Assembly: GCF_001368915.1 (NCBI RefSeq)
Contig: NZ_CSTE01000006.1
Span: 62,001 to 126,000, forward strand
Direction: 5' to 3'
DNA from: Haloferax massiliensis
Lineage (GTDB): Archaea; Halobacteriota; Halobacteria; Halobacteriales; Haloferacaceae
DNA length: 64,000 bases
Within the stretch, counting starts at the first letter, position 1, and each line of letters begins with the position of its first letter. The notes beneath the pieces are model-generated. The model was given only the letters and a program-made list of their open reading frames with translations, was not told where the DNA came from and did not search any database. This document shows, in pieces, positions 18,625-28,288 of this stretch. The position numbers and the translations under genes were made by a program.

Positions 18625-19848
18625 CTACTCGAACTCGTCGAGCGTCGCGTTGAGGCCGCTTCTGACCTCGGCGACGAGCGCGCCGTCCACGTCGAGACCG
18701 AGCACGTCCGCGGCCGCGCGGCCGACCCGCTCCGTCTCCTCGCGCGGGGCGTAGACGCCGAGTCGCCACTGCTGTTCCTGTGCGGTCCGGAGCGCCTGCA
18801 CGAGCGGCGACTCCCGCTCCAACTGCCGAATCTCGCCGTTGACCATCACCCGCGACGACGACTCGGTCATCGACGGGCGCGAGGGCACGTCGAGGATGAC
18901 GGACTCGGACGAGACGTCGGCCGCGTCGGCGATGTCCCGCTCGAACGCCGCGAGCGCGTCGTGTTCGGCGTCGATAATCGAGTCGGGGACGTTCGGCAAC
19001 TCCGCCCAGACGGCCCGCTTGTAGAGGTCGCGGGTGGCCAGTCGCTCGGCGAACCCCTTCGTCGAGTCGGTGAGTCTGAGCGCGACGAGCAGGTCGGGGT
19101 CGTCCATCCGGCGAAGCTCCTCGGCGTCGATGTCGGGCTCGCCGAGCAGTCGCTCCGACGCGCGCCGAAGCATCGCCTTCGAGATGCGCGCGACGTGGTG
19201 CTGGTAGACGGTCGGGTTCATGAGCGCCCGGGCGAGAAGCAGGGATTCGGCGGTCTGGACGTTCCCCTCCGCGAGGACCAACTCGCCGTCGACGAACGTC
19301 AGCTCTCGAATCAGGCGCTCGTGGTCGATGGTGCCGTAGGGGACGCCGGTGTGGTGGGCGTCGCGCACGAGGTAGTCCATCCGGTCCACGTCCAACTCCC
19401 CGGAGACCAACTGGCCGAACTCGCCGTCGCCCTCGACCAGGGCGGCCACGCGCTCGGGGTCTAACCCCTCGTCCGCAAGCGTCTCACCGACGGTTCCGCG
19501 GGCGACGAGTTCCTCCACGTCGTCGTGGTACTTGCCGGTGTGGCGGTGGGTCACGTCCTCGATGTTGTGGCTGTAGGGACCGTGGCCCACGTCGTGGAGG
19601 AGCGCCGCGGCCTCGACGTGGGCGGCGGCGTCGCCCTCGATGCCGAGATGCGAGAGGGCGCGGGAGGCGAGGTGGTAGACGCCGAGGCTGTGTTCGAACC
19701 GCGTGTGGTTCGCGGAGGGGTAGACCAGTTGGACCGTCCCCAACTGTTTGATGTGCCGGAGCCGCTGCATCTCCGGCGTATCGAGGAGGGCTTCGGCCGC
19801 GCCCTCGACCTCGATGTGGTCGTGGACGCTGTCCTTGATGGTCGTCAT
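18625..19848 (-). CDS. HD-domain phosphohydrolase (copy 1)
   Basis: 407 residues. The HD-superfamily metal site is plain: RFEHSLGVYHL (first His) followed by ALLHDVGHGPYSH (HD pair) and a later Asp in LDVDRMDYLVRDA. The layout resembles dGTPase/SAMHD1-like dNTP triphosphohydrolases, but the substrate is unproven. It is tandem with a paralogue of similar length 69 bp upstream on the same strand; the two share two stretches of identical DNA. The start was set at MTTIKDSVHDHI, where alignment with the paralogue begins. Confidence 0.9.
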   Translation of the reverse strand: MTTIKDSVHDHIEVEGAAEALLDTPEMQRLRHIKQLGTVQLVYPSANHTRFEHSLGVYHLASRALSHLGIEGDAAAHVEAAALLHDVGHGPYSHNIEDVTHRHTGKYHDDVEELVARGTVGETLADEGLDPERVAALVEGDGEFGQLVSGELDVDRMDYLVRDAHHTGVPYGTIDHERLIRELTFVDGELVLAEGNVQTAESLLLARALMNPTVYQHHVARISKAMLRRASERLLGEPDIDAEELRRMDDPDLLVALRLTDSTKGFAERLATRDLYKRAVWAELPNVPDSIIDAEHDALAAFERDIADAADVSSESVILDVPSRPSMTESSSRVMVNGEIRQLERESPLVQALRTAQEQQWRLGVYAPREETERVGRAAADVLGLDVDGALVAEVRSGLNATLDEFE

Positions 19849-19917
19849 CGTGGGTGAGTCGACCGCCATCGGTGAAAAAGGGTCGGACGGCCGCGTCTCG
19901 CCGACTCTCCGCGCGCT

Positions 19918-21090
19918 TCAGACGGGGGTCGTCACGCGAACCGGGAGCCCGAGCACGTCCACGGCGGCCGCGGCCACCTCGTCGCGGACGGCTTCGGGCG
20001 CGTAGACGCCGAGTCGCCACTGCGTCCGCTCAGTCGACCGGAGCGCGCCCACGAGTTCGGAGGCGTCTTCGAGCCGTCGGACGACGCCGTTGACGACGAC
20101 GCGCGACCGGGACTCCTTGATTCGCGGCCGCGACGGCGCGTCCACGATGACCGAGTCGGGCGACACGTCGGCGGCGTCGGCGATGTCGCGTTCGGCCGCC
20201 CGCGTCGCCTCGAAGTCGAGTTCGACCACGTCGGCCGGCACGGCGTCGATGGGGGCCCAGACGGCCCGTTTGTAGAGGTCGCGGCGCTCGATTCGGCGGC
20301 CGAGGTCGGGCACGCGCTCGCCGAGGGCGACGAGCAGGTCGTGGTCGGCCATGCGGACGAACTCCTCGATTGGCACGCCGTCGTCGACGAGGCGCTCGGA
20401 GGCGCGTTCGAGCATCGCGCCCGCGATGCGGGAGACGTGATGGCGATAGACGGTCGCGTTCATGAGCGCCCGCGCGAGAAGGAGCGATTCGGCGGTCTGG
20501 ACGTTCCCCTCGGCCAACACGAGTTCGCCGTCCCGGTACCGGAGTTCGCGGACGAGGCGGCCGTGGTCGATAGTGCCGTAGGGGACGCCGGTGTGGTGGG
20601 CGTCGCGCACGAGGTAGTCCATCCGGTCCACGTCCAACTCCCCGGAGACCAACTGACCGAGGCCGCCCGCGCCGTCGACCATGTCGGCGACGCGGTCGGG
20701 GTCGAGACCGTGGCCGGTCAGGACGTCGCCGACCGCGGTCCCGTCGAGCAGGTGGTGAATCTCGTCGTGGTCGCGGCCGGTCCGCCGGCGGATGAGGTCC
20801 TCGGTCTGGTGGCCGTAGGGGCCGTGACCGATGTCGTGGAGGAGCGCGGCGGCGCGGACGTGGGCGGCGCGGTCGCCGTCGACGCCGAGGTGCGAGAGGG
20901 CGCGGGAGGCGAGGTGGTAGACGCCGAGGCTGTGTTCGAACCGCGTGTGGCTCGCCGAGGGGTAGACGAGCCGGACCGTCGAGAGCTGTTTGATGTGTCG
21001 AAGCCGCTGGAAGGCGGGCGTATCGACCAGTTCGGCGGCCACGGGGTCGAGCGAGATGTAGTCGTGGACGCTGTCCTTGACGGCGGTCAT
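19918..21090 (-). CDS. HD-domain phosphohydrolase (copy 2)
   Basis: 390 residues, paralogue of the gene just downstream. It has the same RFEHSLGVYHLASRALSHLG and LLHDIGHGPYGH metal-binding motifs and the same LDVDRMDYLVRDAHHTG block. The start MTAVKDSVHDYI matches that of copy 1. The C-terminal ~120 residues are less similar between the copies, apart from shared motifs such as DIADAADVS and WRLGVYAPE. Presumed dNTP or nucleotide phosphohydrolase; the pair may have divided substrates or form a hetero-oligomer. Confidence 0.9.
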   Translation of the reverse strand: MTAVKDSVHDYISLDPVAAELVDTPAFQRLRHIKQLSTVRLVYPSASHTRFEHSLGVYHLASRALSHLGVDGDRAAHVRAAALLHDIGHGPYGHQTEDLIRRRTGRDHDEIHHLLDGTAVGDVLTGHGLDPDRVADMVDGAGGLGQLVSGELDVDRMDYLVRDAHHTGVPYGTIDHGRLVRELRYRDGELVLAEGNVQTAESLLLARALMNATVYRHHVSRIAGAMLERASERLVDDGVPIEEFVRMADHDLLVALGERVPDLGRRIERRDLYKRAVWAPIDAVPADVVELDFEATRAAERDIADAADVSPDSVIVDAPSRPRIKESRSRVVVNGVVRRLEDASELVGALRSTERTQWRLGVYAPEAVRDEVAAAAVDVLGLPVRVTTPV

Positions 21091-21216
21091 AGCGGGTGTT
21101 GTGCGAGAGGCATCAAATAGCCGAGCATTCGGGTCGGCGGAGGGTCGAAAGGCGGGGACGACTCGGAAGCCGCTGCGCCCACAAACCGTTTCACGCGGGG
21201 GCGACGAGACGCCGAT

Positions 21217-21477
21217 ATGACTCTCCGGTCGGCCTTCGGAAACGCCGTCGGCTACGCCCTCCTCGGCTTCGCGTGTCTCTCCGTGGTCTTCGCGGGCTAC
21301 TGGGCCGCGATGAGCGCCCTGACCGGCGTGACAGCCGGTCGTGCGATGTTCGTCATGTCCGGCCTCGGGGCGGCCGTGACGACCGGCTTTTCGGGCTACT
21401 TCGTCAGGAAGGCGGTCGCCGGACAGGTGATGCCGTCGGAGTTCGACGTGTCGGTGGCCTATCGCGGCGGTCGCTGA
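21217..21477 (+). CDS. Small membrane protein
   Basis: 86 residues with two hydrophobic helices (about 8-30 and 40-62) and a short C-terminal tail. It lies between the divergent HD gene and cofD and reads towards cofD. Haloarchaeal composition supports it; no family recognised. Confidence 0.65.
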   Translation: MTLRSAFGNAVGYALLGFACLSVVFAGYWAAMSALTGVTAGRAMFVMSGLGAAVTTGFSGYFVRKAVAGQVMPSEFDVSVAYRGGR

Positions 21478-21593
21478 CGAGCGCCCCACGGGCCCCCTGC
21501 CCCGCCCCTAACGCGCCCACAACACCCTGACTGCGACCGGCCGGCGTCTCCGGTGAAGGAACTTTCAAACGGACACTCGCCGTACGGCGCACC

Positions 21594-22586
21594 ATGGTCA
21601 CCTTCCTCGCCGGGGGTACGGGCACCCCCAAACTCCTCGACGGGGCCGCCGGGGTGTTCGACCCCGCCGAGACGACCGTCGTCGCCAACACCGGCGACGA
21701 CGTGGAACTCGGCGGCCACCTCGTCTGTCCCGACGTGGACACCGTCCTCTTCGCCGGCGGCGGCGTCCTCGACACCGACCGCTGGTGGGGCGTCGCCGAC
21801 GACACCACCGCGACCGACGACGAGCTCCACCGCCTCGCCGACGCGGCCGGCCTCGAATCCGGCCCGCGCTACCTCCCCGAGTCGGCCCAGACCGCCGGCC
21901 GCGACATCGTCCGCTGGCGGCGCTTTTCGGGCGTCGCGGAGTTCATGGAAATCGGCGACCGCGACCGCGCGGTCCACATCACCCGCACCTCGCTTCTCGA
22001 CGAGGGGAACACGCTCACCGAGGTCACCCGGACGCTCGCCGACGCCTTCGACCTCGACGTGTCGCTCCGCCCGATGAGCGACGACCCCGTGGCGACGCTG
22101 ATTCACACCGACGAGGGGACGATGCACTTCCAGGAGTACTGGGTCCACCGCCGCGCCGACCCCGCCGTCCGCGACGTGGAGTTCCGCGGTGCTGACGACG
22201 CCGCCATCACCGGCGAAGTCGCCGACGCCCTCGAAGAGCCCGTCGTCGTCGGCCCCTCGAACCCCGTCACGAGCATCGGCCCGATGCTCGCCATCGACGG
22301 CTTCGCGGACGCCCTCGCCGACACGCCGGTCGTCGCCGTCTCGCCGTTCGTCGAAGACACCGTGTTCTCCGGCCCCGCCGCCGACCTCATGGAAGGCGTC
22401 GGCTACGACCCCTCGACCGCTGGCGTCGCCGAGGCCTACCCCTTCGCCGACGCGTTCGTCCTCGACGCGGACGACGGCACCGACCTCGACCGCCCGGTCG
22501 TTCGAACCGACACCCGAATCGACGGCCCGGAAGACGCCGAGCGCGTCGCCCGGGCCGTTTCCGAGGCGCTCGCGGAGGTGTCGTGA
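21594..22586 (+). CDS. cofD: 2-phospho-L-lactate transferase (coenzyme F420 biosynthesis)
   Basis: 330 residues. CofD joins lactyl (or phosphoenolpyruvyl) diphosphoguanosine to the deazaflavin Fo, giving F420-0. The N-terminal [14 protein letters not shown] and [13 protein letters not shown] blocks, and [15 protein letters not shown] with the later VAVSPF, are diagnostic. It is the first gene of a four-gene run with overlapping ends (cofD, Dus-like, CitG-like, DUF447). Haloarchaea contain F420, so the role is credible. Confidence 0.95.
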   Translation: MVTFLAGGTGTPKLLDGAAGVFDPAETTVVANTGDDVELGGHLVCPDVDTVLFAGGGVLDTDRWWGVADDTTATDDELHRLADAAGLESGPRYLPESAQTAGRDIVRWRRFSGVAEFMEIGDRDRAVHITRTSLLDEGNTLTEVTRTLADAFDLDVSLRPMSDDPVATLIHTDEGTMHFQEYWVHRRADPAVRDVEFRGADDAAITGEVADALEEPVVVGPSNPVTSIGPMLAIDGFADALADTPVVAVSPFVEDTVFSGPAADLMEGVGYDPSTAGVAEAYPFADAFVLDADDGTDLDRPVVRTDTRIDGPEDAERVARAVSEALAEVS

Positions 22587-23377
22587 TGTTCGACCCGCGG
22601 GTCGCCGTCGCGAGCCTCAGCGGCGAGTCCGACGCCGCGTGGGCGGACGCCGCGGCACCGCACGTCGGCGCGGCGTTCCTCGGCGGCGTCGCCCTCGATG
22701 AGCCCTCGCAGGCGGCGGCCCGCGACCTCGTCGCCCGCGGGCGCTCGGAGTTCCTCGCCGACGACCCGGTCGCCTTCGTCGCCGACCAGCTCGATTCGCT
22801 CGCCGGGTTCGACGGCGAAGACCGCTTCGTCGCCGTCAACGTCAGAGCGACCTCGCCCGTCCCGGTTCGGGCGGTCGCGGCCGTCTGCGCCGACCGCGGC
22901 GCGGGCGTGGAGATAAACGCCCACTGCCGACAGGACGAACTCCGCGCCGTCGGTTGCGGCGAGACGCTCCTGCGCGACGGCGACCGACTGGCCGACTACG
23001 TCGCCGCGGCCGCCGAGTCGAACGCGCCGGTCGGCGCGAAAGTCCGCGCCGAAATCGACGGCGTCGACCTCCCGAGCCTCGCGGCCGCGCTCGCCGACGC
23101 GGGGGCCGACTGGCTCCACGTCGACGCGATGGACTCCGAGGCCGTGATTGCCGACGTGGCCGCCGCCGCGCCCGACCTCTTTCTCGTCGCCAACAACGGC
23201 GTCCGCGACCGCGCGACGGCGACCGAGTACCTCGACTACGGGGCCGACGCGGTGAGCGTCGGGCGGCCGAGCGACAACCCGACGGTCCTCCGCCGGGTCC
23301 GAACCGCCGTGGACGACTGGTTCGCCGAACGCGAGAACGCCGCCGAGTCGGGCGACGACAGCGGGGTGTCGGCCTGA
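22586..23377 (+). CDS. TIM-barrel protein related to tRNA-dihydrouridine synthase (MJ0144-like)
   Basis: 263 residues. The FMN-barrel relatives of Dus are recognised by GVEINAHCRQ (in place of the Dus N-x-G-C-P segment, with the cysteine kept), VGAKVRAE, a WLHVDAMDS strand and VANNGVRDRATATEYLDYGADAVSVGR. The ATG shares its A with the last base of the cofD stop. The altered active-site segment and the position beside F420 genes make a function other than tRNA modification possible. Confidence 0.8.
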   Translation: MFDPRVAVASLSGESDAAWADAAAPHVGAAFLGGVALDEPSQAAARDLVARGRSEFLADDPVAFVADQLDSLAGFDGEDRFVAVNVRATSPVPVRAVAAVCADRGAGVEINAHCRQDELRAVGCGETLLRDGDRLADYVAAAAESNAPVGAKVRAEIDGVDLPSLAAALADAGADWLHVDAMDSEAVIADVAAAAPDLFLVANNGVRDRATATEYLDYGADAVSVGRPSDNPTVLRRVRTAVDDWFAERENAAESGDDSGVSA

Positions 23378-24237
23378 TGGTCGCACCAGTCTCAGACCGC
23401 GGATTCGGCCCCGCGCGACACGCCGAACTCGCGCTCCTGCTCGAAGTCGCCGGCACGCCCAAACCGGGCAACGTCGACCGCCGACGCGACCTCTCGGACC
23501 TACATTTCGAACACTTCCTGACCGGGGCGGTCGGCTCCGCGGCCGGCCTCGAACTGGCCGAATCGGGCGCACCGGTCGGCGAGGCGTTCGAGGAGGCGGT
23601 CGCCGGCATGAGCCGACAGGGCGGCGGCAACACCCAGTTCGGCTGTCTCCTGCTTCTCGTCCCGCTCGTCCGGGCCGCGGCCGCCGCCGACCGCGAACTC
23701 TCCCCTGCGGGCGCGACCGCCGTGGTCGAGTCGACCACCGTCGCCGACGCGGTCGGGTTCTACCGCGCGTTCGAACACGTGGACGTGGCCGTCGGCGACG
23801 TGCCCGAGGACGCCCCCGACCTCGACGTTCGGCGGGGCGGCGACGCGGCCGACGCGCTCAGGGACGGCGGGTTCACGCTGTACGACGTGATGGACCTGAG
23901 CGCCGACCGCGACGCCAACGCCCGCGAGTGGACCGGCGGCTTCGCCCGGACCTTCCGCGCGGCCGAGGCCATCCTCGCCGACGACGGCCCCGTCACCGAC
24001 CGCGTCGCCCGCGCGTTTCTGGACCTGCTCACCGAGGAACCGGATACGCTCGTGGCGACGAACCACGGCGAGGCCGTCGCCCGCGACGTGATGGCCCGCG
24101 CGGCCGACGTTTCGGTCCTCGACGAGGCCGAGGAACTGGCCGAGGCGTTCGTCGCCGAGGGTATCAACCCCGGGACGACCGCCGACATCGCCTGCGCGGC
24201 GACGTTCGTCGCGCTGGAGCGGGGGGTCCCGCTGTGA
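23377..24237 (+). CDS. CitG-like triphosphoribosyl-dephospho-CoA synthase family protein
   Basis: 286 residues. The family motif TPKPGNVDRRRDLSDLHFEHFL near the N-terminus and SRQGGGNTQFG, plus an all-helical composition with NPGTTADIACAATF near the end, identify the CitG/MdcB (COG1767) family. The bacterial enzymes make the citrate-lyase prosthetic group, but no citrate lyase is visible here. Archaeal members are thought to act in pterin or C1-cofactor metabolism. The start overlaps the preceding stop by one base. Confidence 0.85.
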   Translation: MVAPVSDRGFGPARHAELALLLEVAGTPKPGNVDRRRDLSDLHFEHFLTGAVGSAAGLELAESGAPVGEAFEEAVAGMSRQGGGNTQFGCLLLLVPLVRAAAAADRELSPAGATAVVESTTVADAVGFYRAFEHVDVAVGDVPEDAPDLDVRRGGDAADALRDGGFTLYDVMDLSADRDANAREWTGGFARTFRAAEAILADDGPVTDRVARAFLDLLTEEPDTLVATNHGEAVARDVMARAADVSVLDEAEELAEAFVAEGINPGTTADIACAATFVALERGVPL

Positions 24238-24914
24238 GCGACGAGGGCGACTCGGGAACCGAACCCGCGGCCGACTGGCCCGTGGAACTCCGCGGCGTCA
24301 CCGAGACGGTCGTCGCCACGCTCGGGCCGAACGACCGGTGGAATTTCGCGGCGCTCGGCGTCCACGCGCCCGAGACCGACCGCGGCGACGGCGACGCCTC
24401 CGCCGGCAGGCCCGCGAACCCGCCCGCGACCGCGACGACGTGGGGCAACACCCGAACGCGCCGGAACTTCCATCGACGGGGGGGCGGCGTCGTCCAGTTC
24501 GTTTCCGACCCGCGGGCGTTCGTCGAGGCCGCGATGACCATTTACGAGCGGGAGTCGCCGGTCCTCGACTCGGCCGACGCGTGGGCCGAAGTCGAGGCGA
24601 CGCCGGTCGATTCCGGCGCGGACGGCGGGACCGAGTGGGAGACGTGGGAGCTCCGACCCGTCGATGCCGCGGTCGAGCGGACCCGGCCGTTCACCATCAA
24701 CCGCGGCTTCGGCGCGGTCGTCGACGCGACGGTCGCGGCCTCGCGCCTCGACGTGCCGGCGTTCGACACCGGCGACCTGCTTGACCGGCTCGACTACTTC
24801 GCCGAGACGGTCGAGAAATGCGGCGGCGACAGAGAGCGAGAAGCGTTCGCGCGAATCGACGAGTTGACGGGCTGGCGCGAGCGGGCGGCCGCGAGACGGA
24901 ACGAATCGTTTTAG
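24234..24914 (+). CDS. DUF447 family protein
   Basis: 226 residues, GTG start overlapping the CitG-like stop (GTGA). The N-terminal VTETVVATLGPNDRWNFAALGVH, the TTWGNTRTRRNF block and RPFTINRGFGAVVDATVAASRL match the archaeal DUF447 family, whose structures show a flavin-reductase-like split barrel binding FMN. Its linkage with a CitG homologue also occurs in C1-carrier gene clusters of methylotrophs, by my recollection. Precise reaction unknown. Confidence 0.85.
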   Translation: MSDEGDSGTEPAADWPVELRGVTETVVATLGPNDRWNFAALGVHAPETDRGDGDASAGRPANPPATATTWGNTRTRRNFHRRGGGVVQFVSDPRAFVEAAMTIYERESPVLDSADAWAEVEATPVDSGADGGTEWETWELRPVDAAVERTRPFTINRGFGAVVDATVAASRLDVPAFDTGDLLDRLDYFAETVEKCGGDREREAFARIDELTGWRERAAARRNESF

Positions 24915-24938
24915 TGTTCGTCCGGGGAATCTTCCGAC

Positions 24939-25127
24939 ATGGCAATCAAGCCCAAGTACGTCAAGCAGCTTGGTAACATCCTGCTGGAGCGATACCCGCA
25001 GGCGTTCAACACGGACTTCGAGACGAACAAGGACAGCGTCGAGGAACTGACCACGGTCGAGTCGAAGGGCGTCCGCAACCGCATCGCCGGCTACATCACG
25101 CGCAAGAAGGGCGGACAGGGCGCGTAA
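24939..25127 (+). CDS. rps17e: 30S ribosomal protein S17e
   Basis: 62 residues, the full length of archaeal S17e. MAIKPKYVKQLGNILLERYP and KGVRNRIAGYITRK are diagnostic. A TATA-like TTTTAGTG inside the last codons of the DUF447 gene is centred about 26 bp before the ATG, giving a leaderless promoter of its own. Confidence 0.97.
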   Translation: MAIKPKYVKQLGNILLERYPQAFNTDFETNKDSVEELTTVESKGVRNRIAGYITRKKGGQGA

Positions 25128-25335
25128 GTTCGAGTCAGTCGATTCTCTCTGCGAACACATCTTCTCCGGCCCGCGCGGAGCGGCCGCGCCGGTCCGCGCG
25201 CGTCGTCGCGCCGTCCCCAGTAAACGATTCCCGTACGTACCGCTCCCGAGCCATCCCCATCGCTCTCCATCGCCCTCCATCGCTCGTGAGCCGACCGGAG
25301 GAAGCGTTTAGTCCGCCCTCCCGAGATGCACCGAC

Positions 25336-25992
25336 ATGCGCGTCATCGGTCACCGCGGCTGTCCCGCCCTCGCCCCCGAAAACACGCTCGCCGCCTTCGA
25401 GGCGGCCGCAACGCGACTCGACTGGGTCGAACTCGACGTCCGACGCTGCGGCTCCGGCGAACTCGTCGTCTTCCACGACGAGACGCTTGACCGCCTGACC
25501 GACGCGCGCGGTCGCGTCGCCGACACGAGTCTCGCGGAGTTGCAGGCACTCACCGTCGGCGATTCCGACGAGTCGGTTCCGACGCTCGCCGCGGTGTTCG
25601 ACGTCCTCCCGGACCGCGTCGCGGTCAACGTCGAACTGAAAGAAAGCGGCCTCGCCGCCGACCTCGCGGCCGTCGTCGCCGACGCGGGAAACGAGATACT
25701 CGTCTCGTCGTTCGACGCCGAGGCGCTCCGCGAGGTGCGCGAGGCGAGCGCGCTCCCGGTCGCGTTCCTCTTCGCCGCCGACTGGGAAAGCGCGCTCTCG
25801 GTCGCCACCGCTCTCAACTGCGCGGCCGTCCACCCGCACTACGACCTGCTCTCGTCGGCGCGGGTCGAGGAGGCGCACGACCGCGGCTTCGAGGTCAACG
25901 CGTGGACGGTCCCCGACCGCGAAGTCGCGCGGCGACTCCGGGAGTACGGCGTGGACGGCGTCGTCGTCGACGACCCGGGAGTCGCGGGGTGA
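25336..25992 (+). CDS. Glycerophosphodiester phosphodiesterase
   Basis: 218 residues, cytosolic GDPD (UgpQ-like) TIM barrel that releases sn-glycerol phosphate from glycerophosphodiesters. HRGCPALAPENT carries the first catalytic His, WVELDVRRCGSGELVVFHDETLDRLT the metal-binding Glu/Asp and second His, and VNVELKE the later Glu. A GTTTA element centred 28 bp before the ATG supports a leaderless start. There is no signal peptide, so it degrades intracellular lipid head groups. Confidence 0.93.
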   Translation: MRVIGHRGCPALAPENTLAAFEAAATRLDWVELDVRRCGSGELVVFHDETLDRLTDARGRVADTSLAELQALTVGDSDESVPTLAAVFDVLPDRVAVNVELKESGLAADLAAVVADAGNEILVSSFDAEALREVREASALPVAFLFAADWESALSVATALNCAAVHPHYDLLSSARVEEAHDRGFEVNAWTVPDREVARRLREYGVDGVVVDDPGVAG

Positions 25993-26028
25993 ACGACGGG
26001 CCACCGACTGCCGGCTACTGACTGCCAA

Positions 26029-26331
26029 CTACCGAGACCGAGCGCCCCCGCGAAACGCTTGAAACGCCGATTGGTCCCGTTTCACACCGAGCGCGAGCGA
26101 GACGAGGCCGACGACGATGCAGACTCCGACGACGGCGGTCGGGAGGACGCCGTCGGGGAGGTAGCCGTTTGCCATCCCGAGTTCGACGCAGGACCCGACG
26201 AAGACGGCGGCGAGCGCCGCGGAGACGAAGTCGGGTTCGCGCTCGTCGGCGTAGTGTACTGCGACCGCGACGGCGGCGAACCCGGCGAGGACGGCGTTGA
26301 GAAACAGCCAGACGAGCGCGGATTGGACCAT
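26029..26331 (-). CDS. Small membrane protein
   Basis: 100 residues with three hydrophobic helices (about 5-26, 34-52 and 62-82) and a short basic C-terminus. Composition is typical of real haloarchaeal membrane proteins. It is downstream of pccX on the same strand with a 63-bp gap. No function known. Confidence 0.65.
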   Translation of the reverse strand: MVQSALVWLFLNAVLAGFAAVAVAVHYADEREPDFVSAALAAVFVGSCVELGMANGYLPDGVLPTAVVGVCIVVGLVSLALGVKRDQSAFQAFRGGARSR

Positions 26332-26394
26332 ATTGGACCGACTGACGCCGGGCGAGAATGTAAGCGTTCTGTCGTGAAACCGCAGACCTCCGAT

Positions 26395-26664
26395 TTAGAA
26401 CCGGTCGACGCGGCCCGAGGCGGCCCACGCGTCGGTCGGCGCGCCGGCGGGGACGCGGCGGCCACAGCCCGTGACCGATTCGAGGCGGCCGGCGTAGCGC
26501 CAGCGCTTTTCGTTCCACGTCTCCTCGCCGTCGTCTGCGGCCGCGGCGGCCGCGGCGACCGACTGGTCGTGGAGGTGCGCGCCGACGGCGGCGGCGATGG
26601 CCGCGGCCTCCTCGGCGTCGGCGTCGTCCGGAATCAACAGCCCAGACAGCAGTTCGCCGCTCAT
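26395..26664 (-). CDS. pccX: PccX, small subunit of propionyl-CoA carboxylase
   Basis: 89 residues, beginning with the segment [23 protein letters not shown] followed by an Ala-rich stretch and [16 protein letters not shown]. The start overlaps the pccB stop (ATGA). Haloferax propionyl-CoA carboxylase is known to need a small third subunit, PccX, and position, size and the acyl-CoA-carboxylase epsilon-like W-x4-W-x2-A-G pattern fit. Bacterial actinomycete epsilon subunits have a similar layout. Confidence 0.85.
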   Translation of the reverse strand: MSGELLSGLLIPDDADAEEAAAIAAAVGAHLHDQSVAAAAAAADDGEETWNEKRWRYAGRLESVTGCGRRVPAGAPTDAWAASGRVDRF

Positions 26665-28211
26665 AGCGGGATGTTGCCGTGTTTCTTGTCGGGCTGGGAC
26701 TTGCGCTTGGAGTTCAGCATCTGGAGGTCCGAGATGAGTCGCTCGCGGGTCTCACCGGGTTCGATGACGTCGTCGATGAAGCCGCGGTCCGCGGCGGTGT
26801 AGGGGTTGGCGAACTCCTCGCGGTACTCCTCGATGAGTTCGTCGCGGCGGGCGTCGGGGTCGTCCGCGGCGTCGAGTTCGTCGCGGTAGAGGATGTTGAC
26901 CGCGCCCTGCGGGCCCATCACGGCGATTTCGGCGGTCGGCCACGCGTAGTTCACGTCCGCGCCGAGATGCTTTGAGGCCATGACGTCGTACGCGCCGCCG
27001 TAGGCCTTGCGCGTGATGACGGTCATGAGGGGGACCGTCGCCTCGGAGTAGGCATAGAGGAGCTTCGCGCCGTGGCGGATGATGCCGTTGTGCTCTTGGT
27101 CCGTACCGGGGAGGAAGCCGGGCACGTCCACGAACGAGAGGATGGGGATGTTGAAGGAGTCGCAAAAGCGGATGAAGCGCGCGCCCTTCTCGGAGGCCTC
27201 GATGTTGAGGGTGCCGGCGTTCACGCGGGGCTGGTTGGCGACGATGCCGACCGAGCGGCCGTCGAGGCGGCCGAAGCCGACGACGATGTTCTTCGCGAAG
27301 TCCTCTTGGACGCCGAAGAACGAGCCCTCGTCGAGGACGCCGTCGAGCACGTCGTGGATGTCGTAGGGCTTGCGGGGCTGGTCGGGAACGACCTCGGCGA
27401 GGTCGTCGTCGACGCGCTCGGGGTCGTCCCACGGTTCGACCCGGGGCGGGTCCTCGACGTTGTTCTGCGGGAGGTACGAAAGCAGGTGGCGGATGTCGTC
27501 GAGCGCCTGCTCTTCGGTGTCGGTGGCGAAGTGGGCGACCCCGCTGGTCGAGGTGTGGGTCGTCGCGCCGCCGAGTTCGTCGAAGGTGACCTCCTCGCCC
27601 GTGACCGTCTTGATGACGTCCGGGCCGGTGATGAACATGTGGCTCGTGTCGCGGACCATGAACGTGAAGTCCGTCAGCGCGGGGGAGTACACCGCGCCGC
27701 CCGCGCAGGGGCCCATGATGGCCGAAATCTGCGGGATGACGCCCGAGGCCTCGGTGTTGCGGCGGAAGATCTCTCCGAAGCCGCCGAGCGACTGGACGCC
27801 CTCCTGAATCCGCGCGCCGGCGGAGTCGTTGAGGCCGACGACGGGCGCGCCGACCTCCATCGCCTTGTCCATCACCTTACAGACCTTCTCGGCGAACACC
27901 TCGCCGAGCGAGCCGCCGAAGACGGTGAAGTCGTGGGCGAAGACGAAGACGGTTCGGCCGTCGACCTCGCCGTAGCCGGTGATGACGCCGTCGCCCGGGA
28001 GCTTCGTCTCCTCCATGCCGAACTTGTGGTTGCGGTGGGTCCGGAACTGGTCGAACTCGCGGAAGGTGCCGTCGTCGAGGAAGTAGTCGATGCGCTCGCG
28101 GGCGGTCATCTTGCCCTTGTCGTGCTGGGAGGCGATTCGGTCCTCGCCGCCGCCCTTCAGGGCTTCCTCGCGCTTCTCGCGGAGTTCGTCGATCCGGTCT
28201 TCCATCGTCAT
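26661..28211 (-). CDS. pccB: Propionyl-CoA carboxylase carboxyltransferase subunit
   Basis: 516 residues; transfers CO2 from carboxybiotin (on PccA) to propionyl-CoA. Two crotonase-like carboxyltransferase halves are visible: the N half with [27 protein letters not shown] and [12 protein letters not shown]; the C half with [28 protein letters not shown] and [14 protein letters not shown]. Start is MTMEDRIDE (a second Met two codons later is possible). It forms an operon with pccX. The pccA gene is about 11 kb away, so the complex is assembled from separate transcripts. Confidence 0.95.
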   Translation of the reverse strand: MTMEDRIDELREKREEALKGGGEDRIASQHDKGKMTARERIDYFLDDGTFREFDQFRTHRNHKFGMEETKLPGDGVITGYGEVDGRTVFVFAHDFTVFGGSLGEVFAEKVCKVMDKAMEVGAPVVGLNDSAGARIQEGVQSLGGFGEIFRRNTEASGVIPQISAIMGPCAGGAVYSPALTDFTFMVRDTSHMFITGPDVIKTVTGEEVTFDELGGATTHTSTSGVAHFATDTEEQALDDIRHLLSYLPQNNVEDPPRVEPWDDPERVDDDLAEVVPDQPRKPYDIHDVLDGVLDEGSFFGVQEDFAKNIVVGFGRLDGRSVGIVANQPRVNAGTLNIEASEKGARFIRFCDSFNIPILSFVDVPGFLPGTDQEHNGIIRHGAKLLYAYSEATVPLMTVITRKAYGGAYDVMASKHLGADVNYAWPTAEIAVMGPQGAVNILYRDELDAADDPDARRDELIEEYREEFANPYTAADRGFIDDVIEPGETRERLISDLQMLNSKRKSQPDKKHGNIPL

Positions 28212-28288
28212 GCCAGACCACCTTCGCTCATTGGAGCAACGGTCCGCAGTCCTCGGTCAAAGGAGTTCCGCAATCCGACAACCCATGA

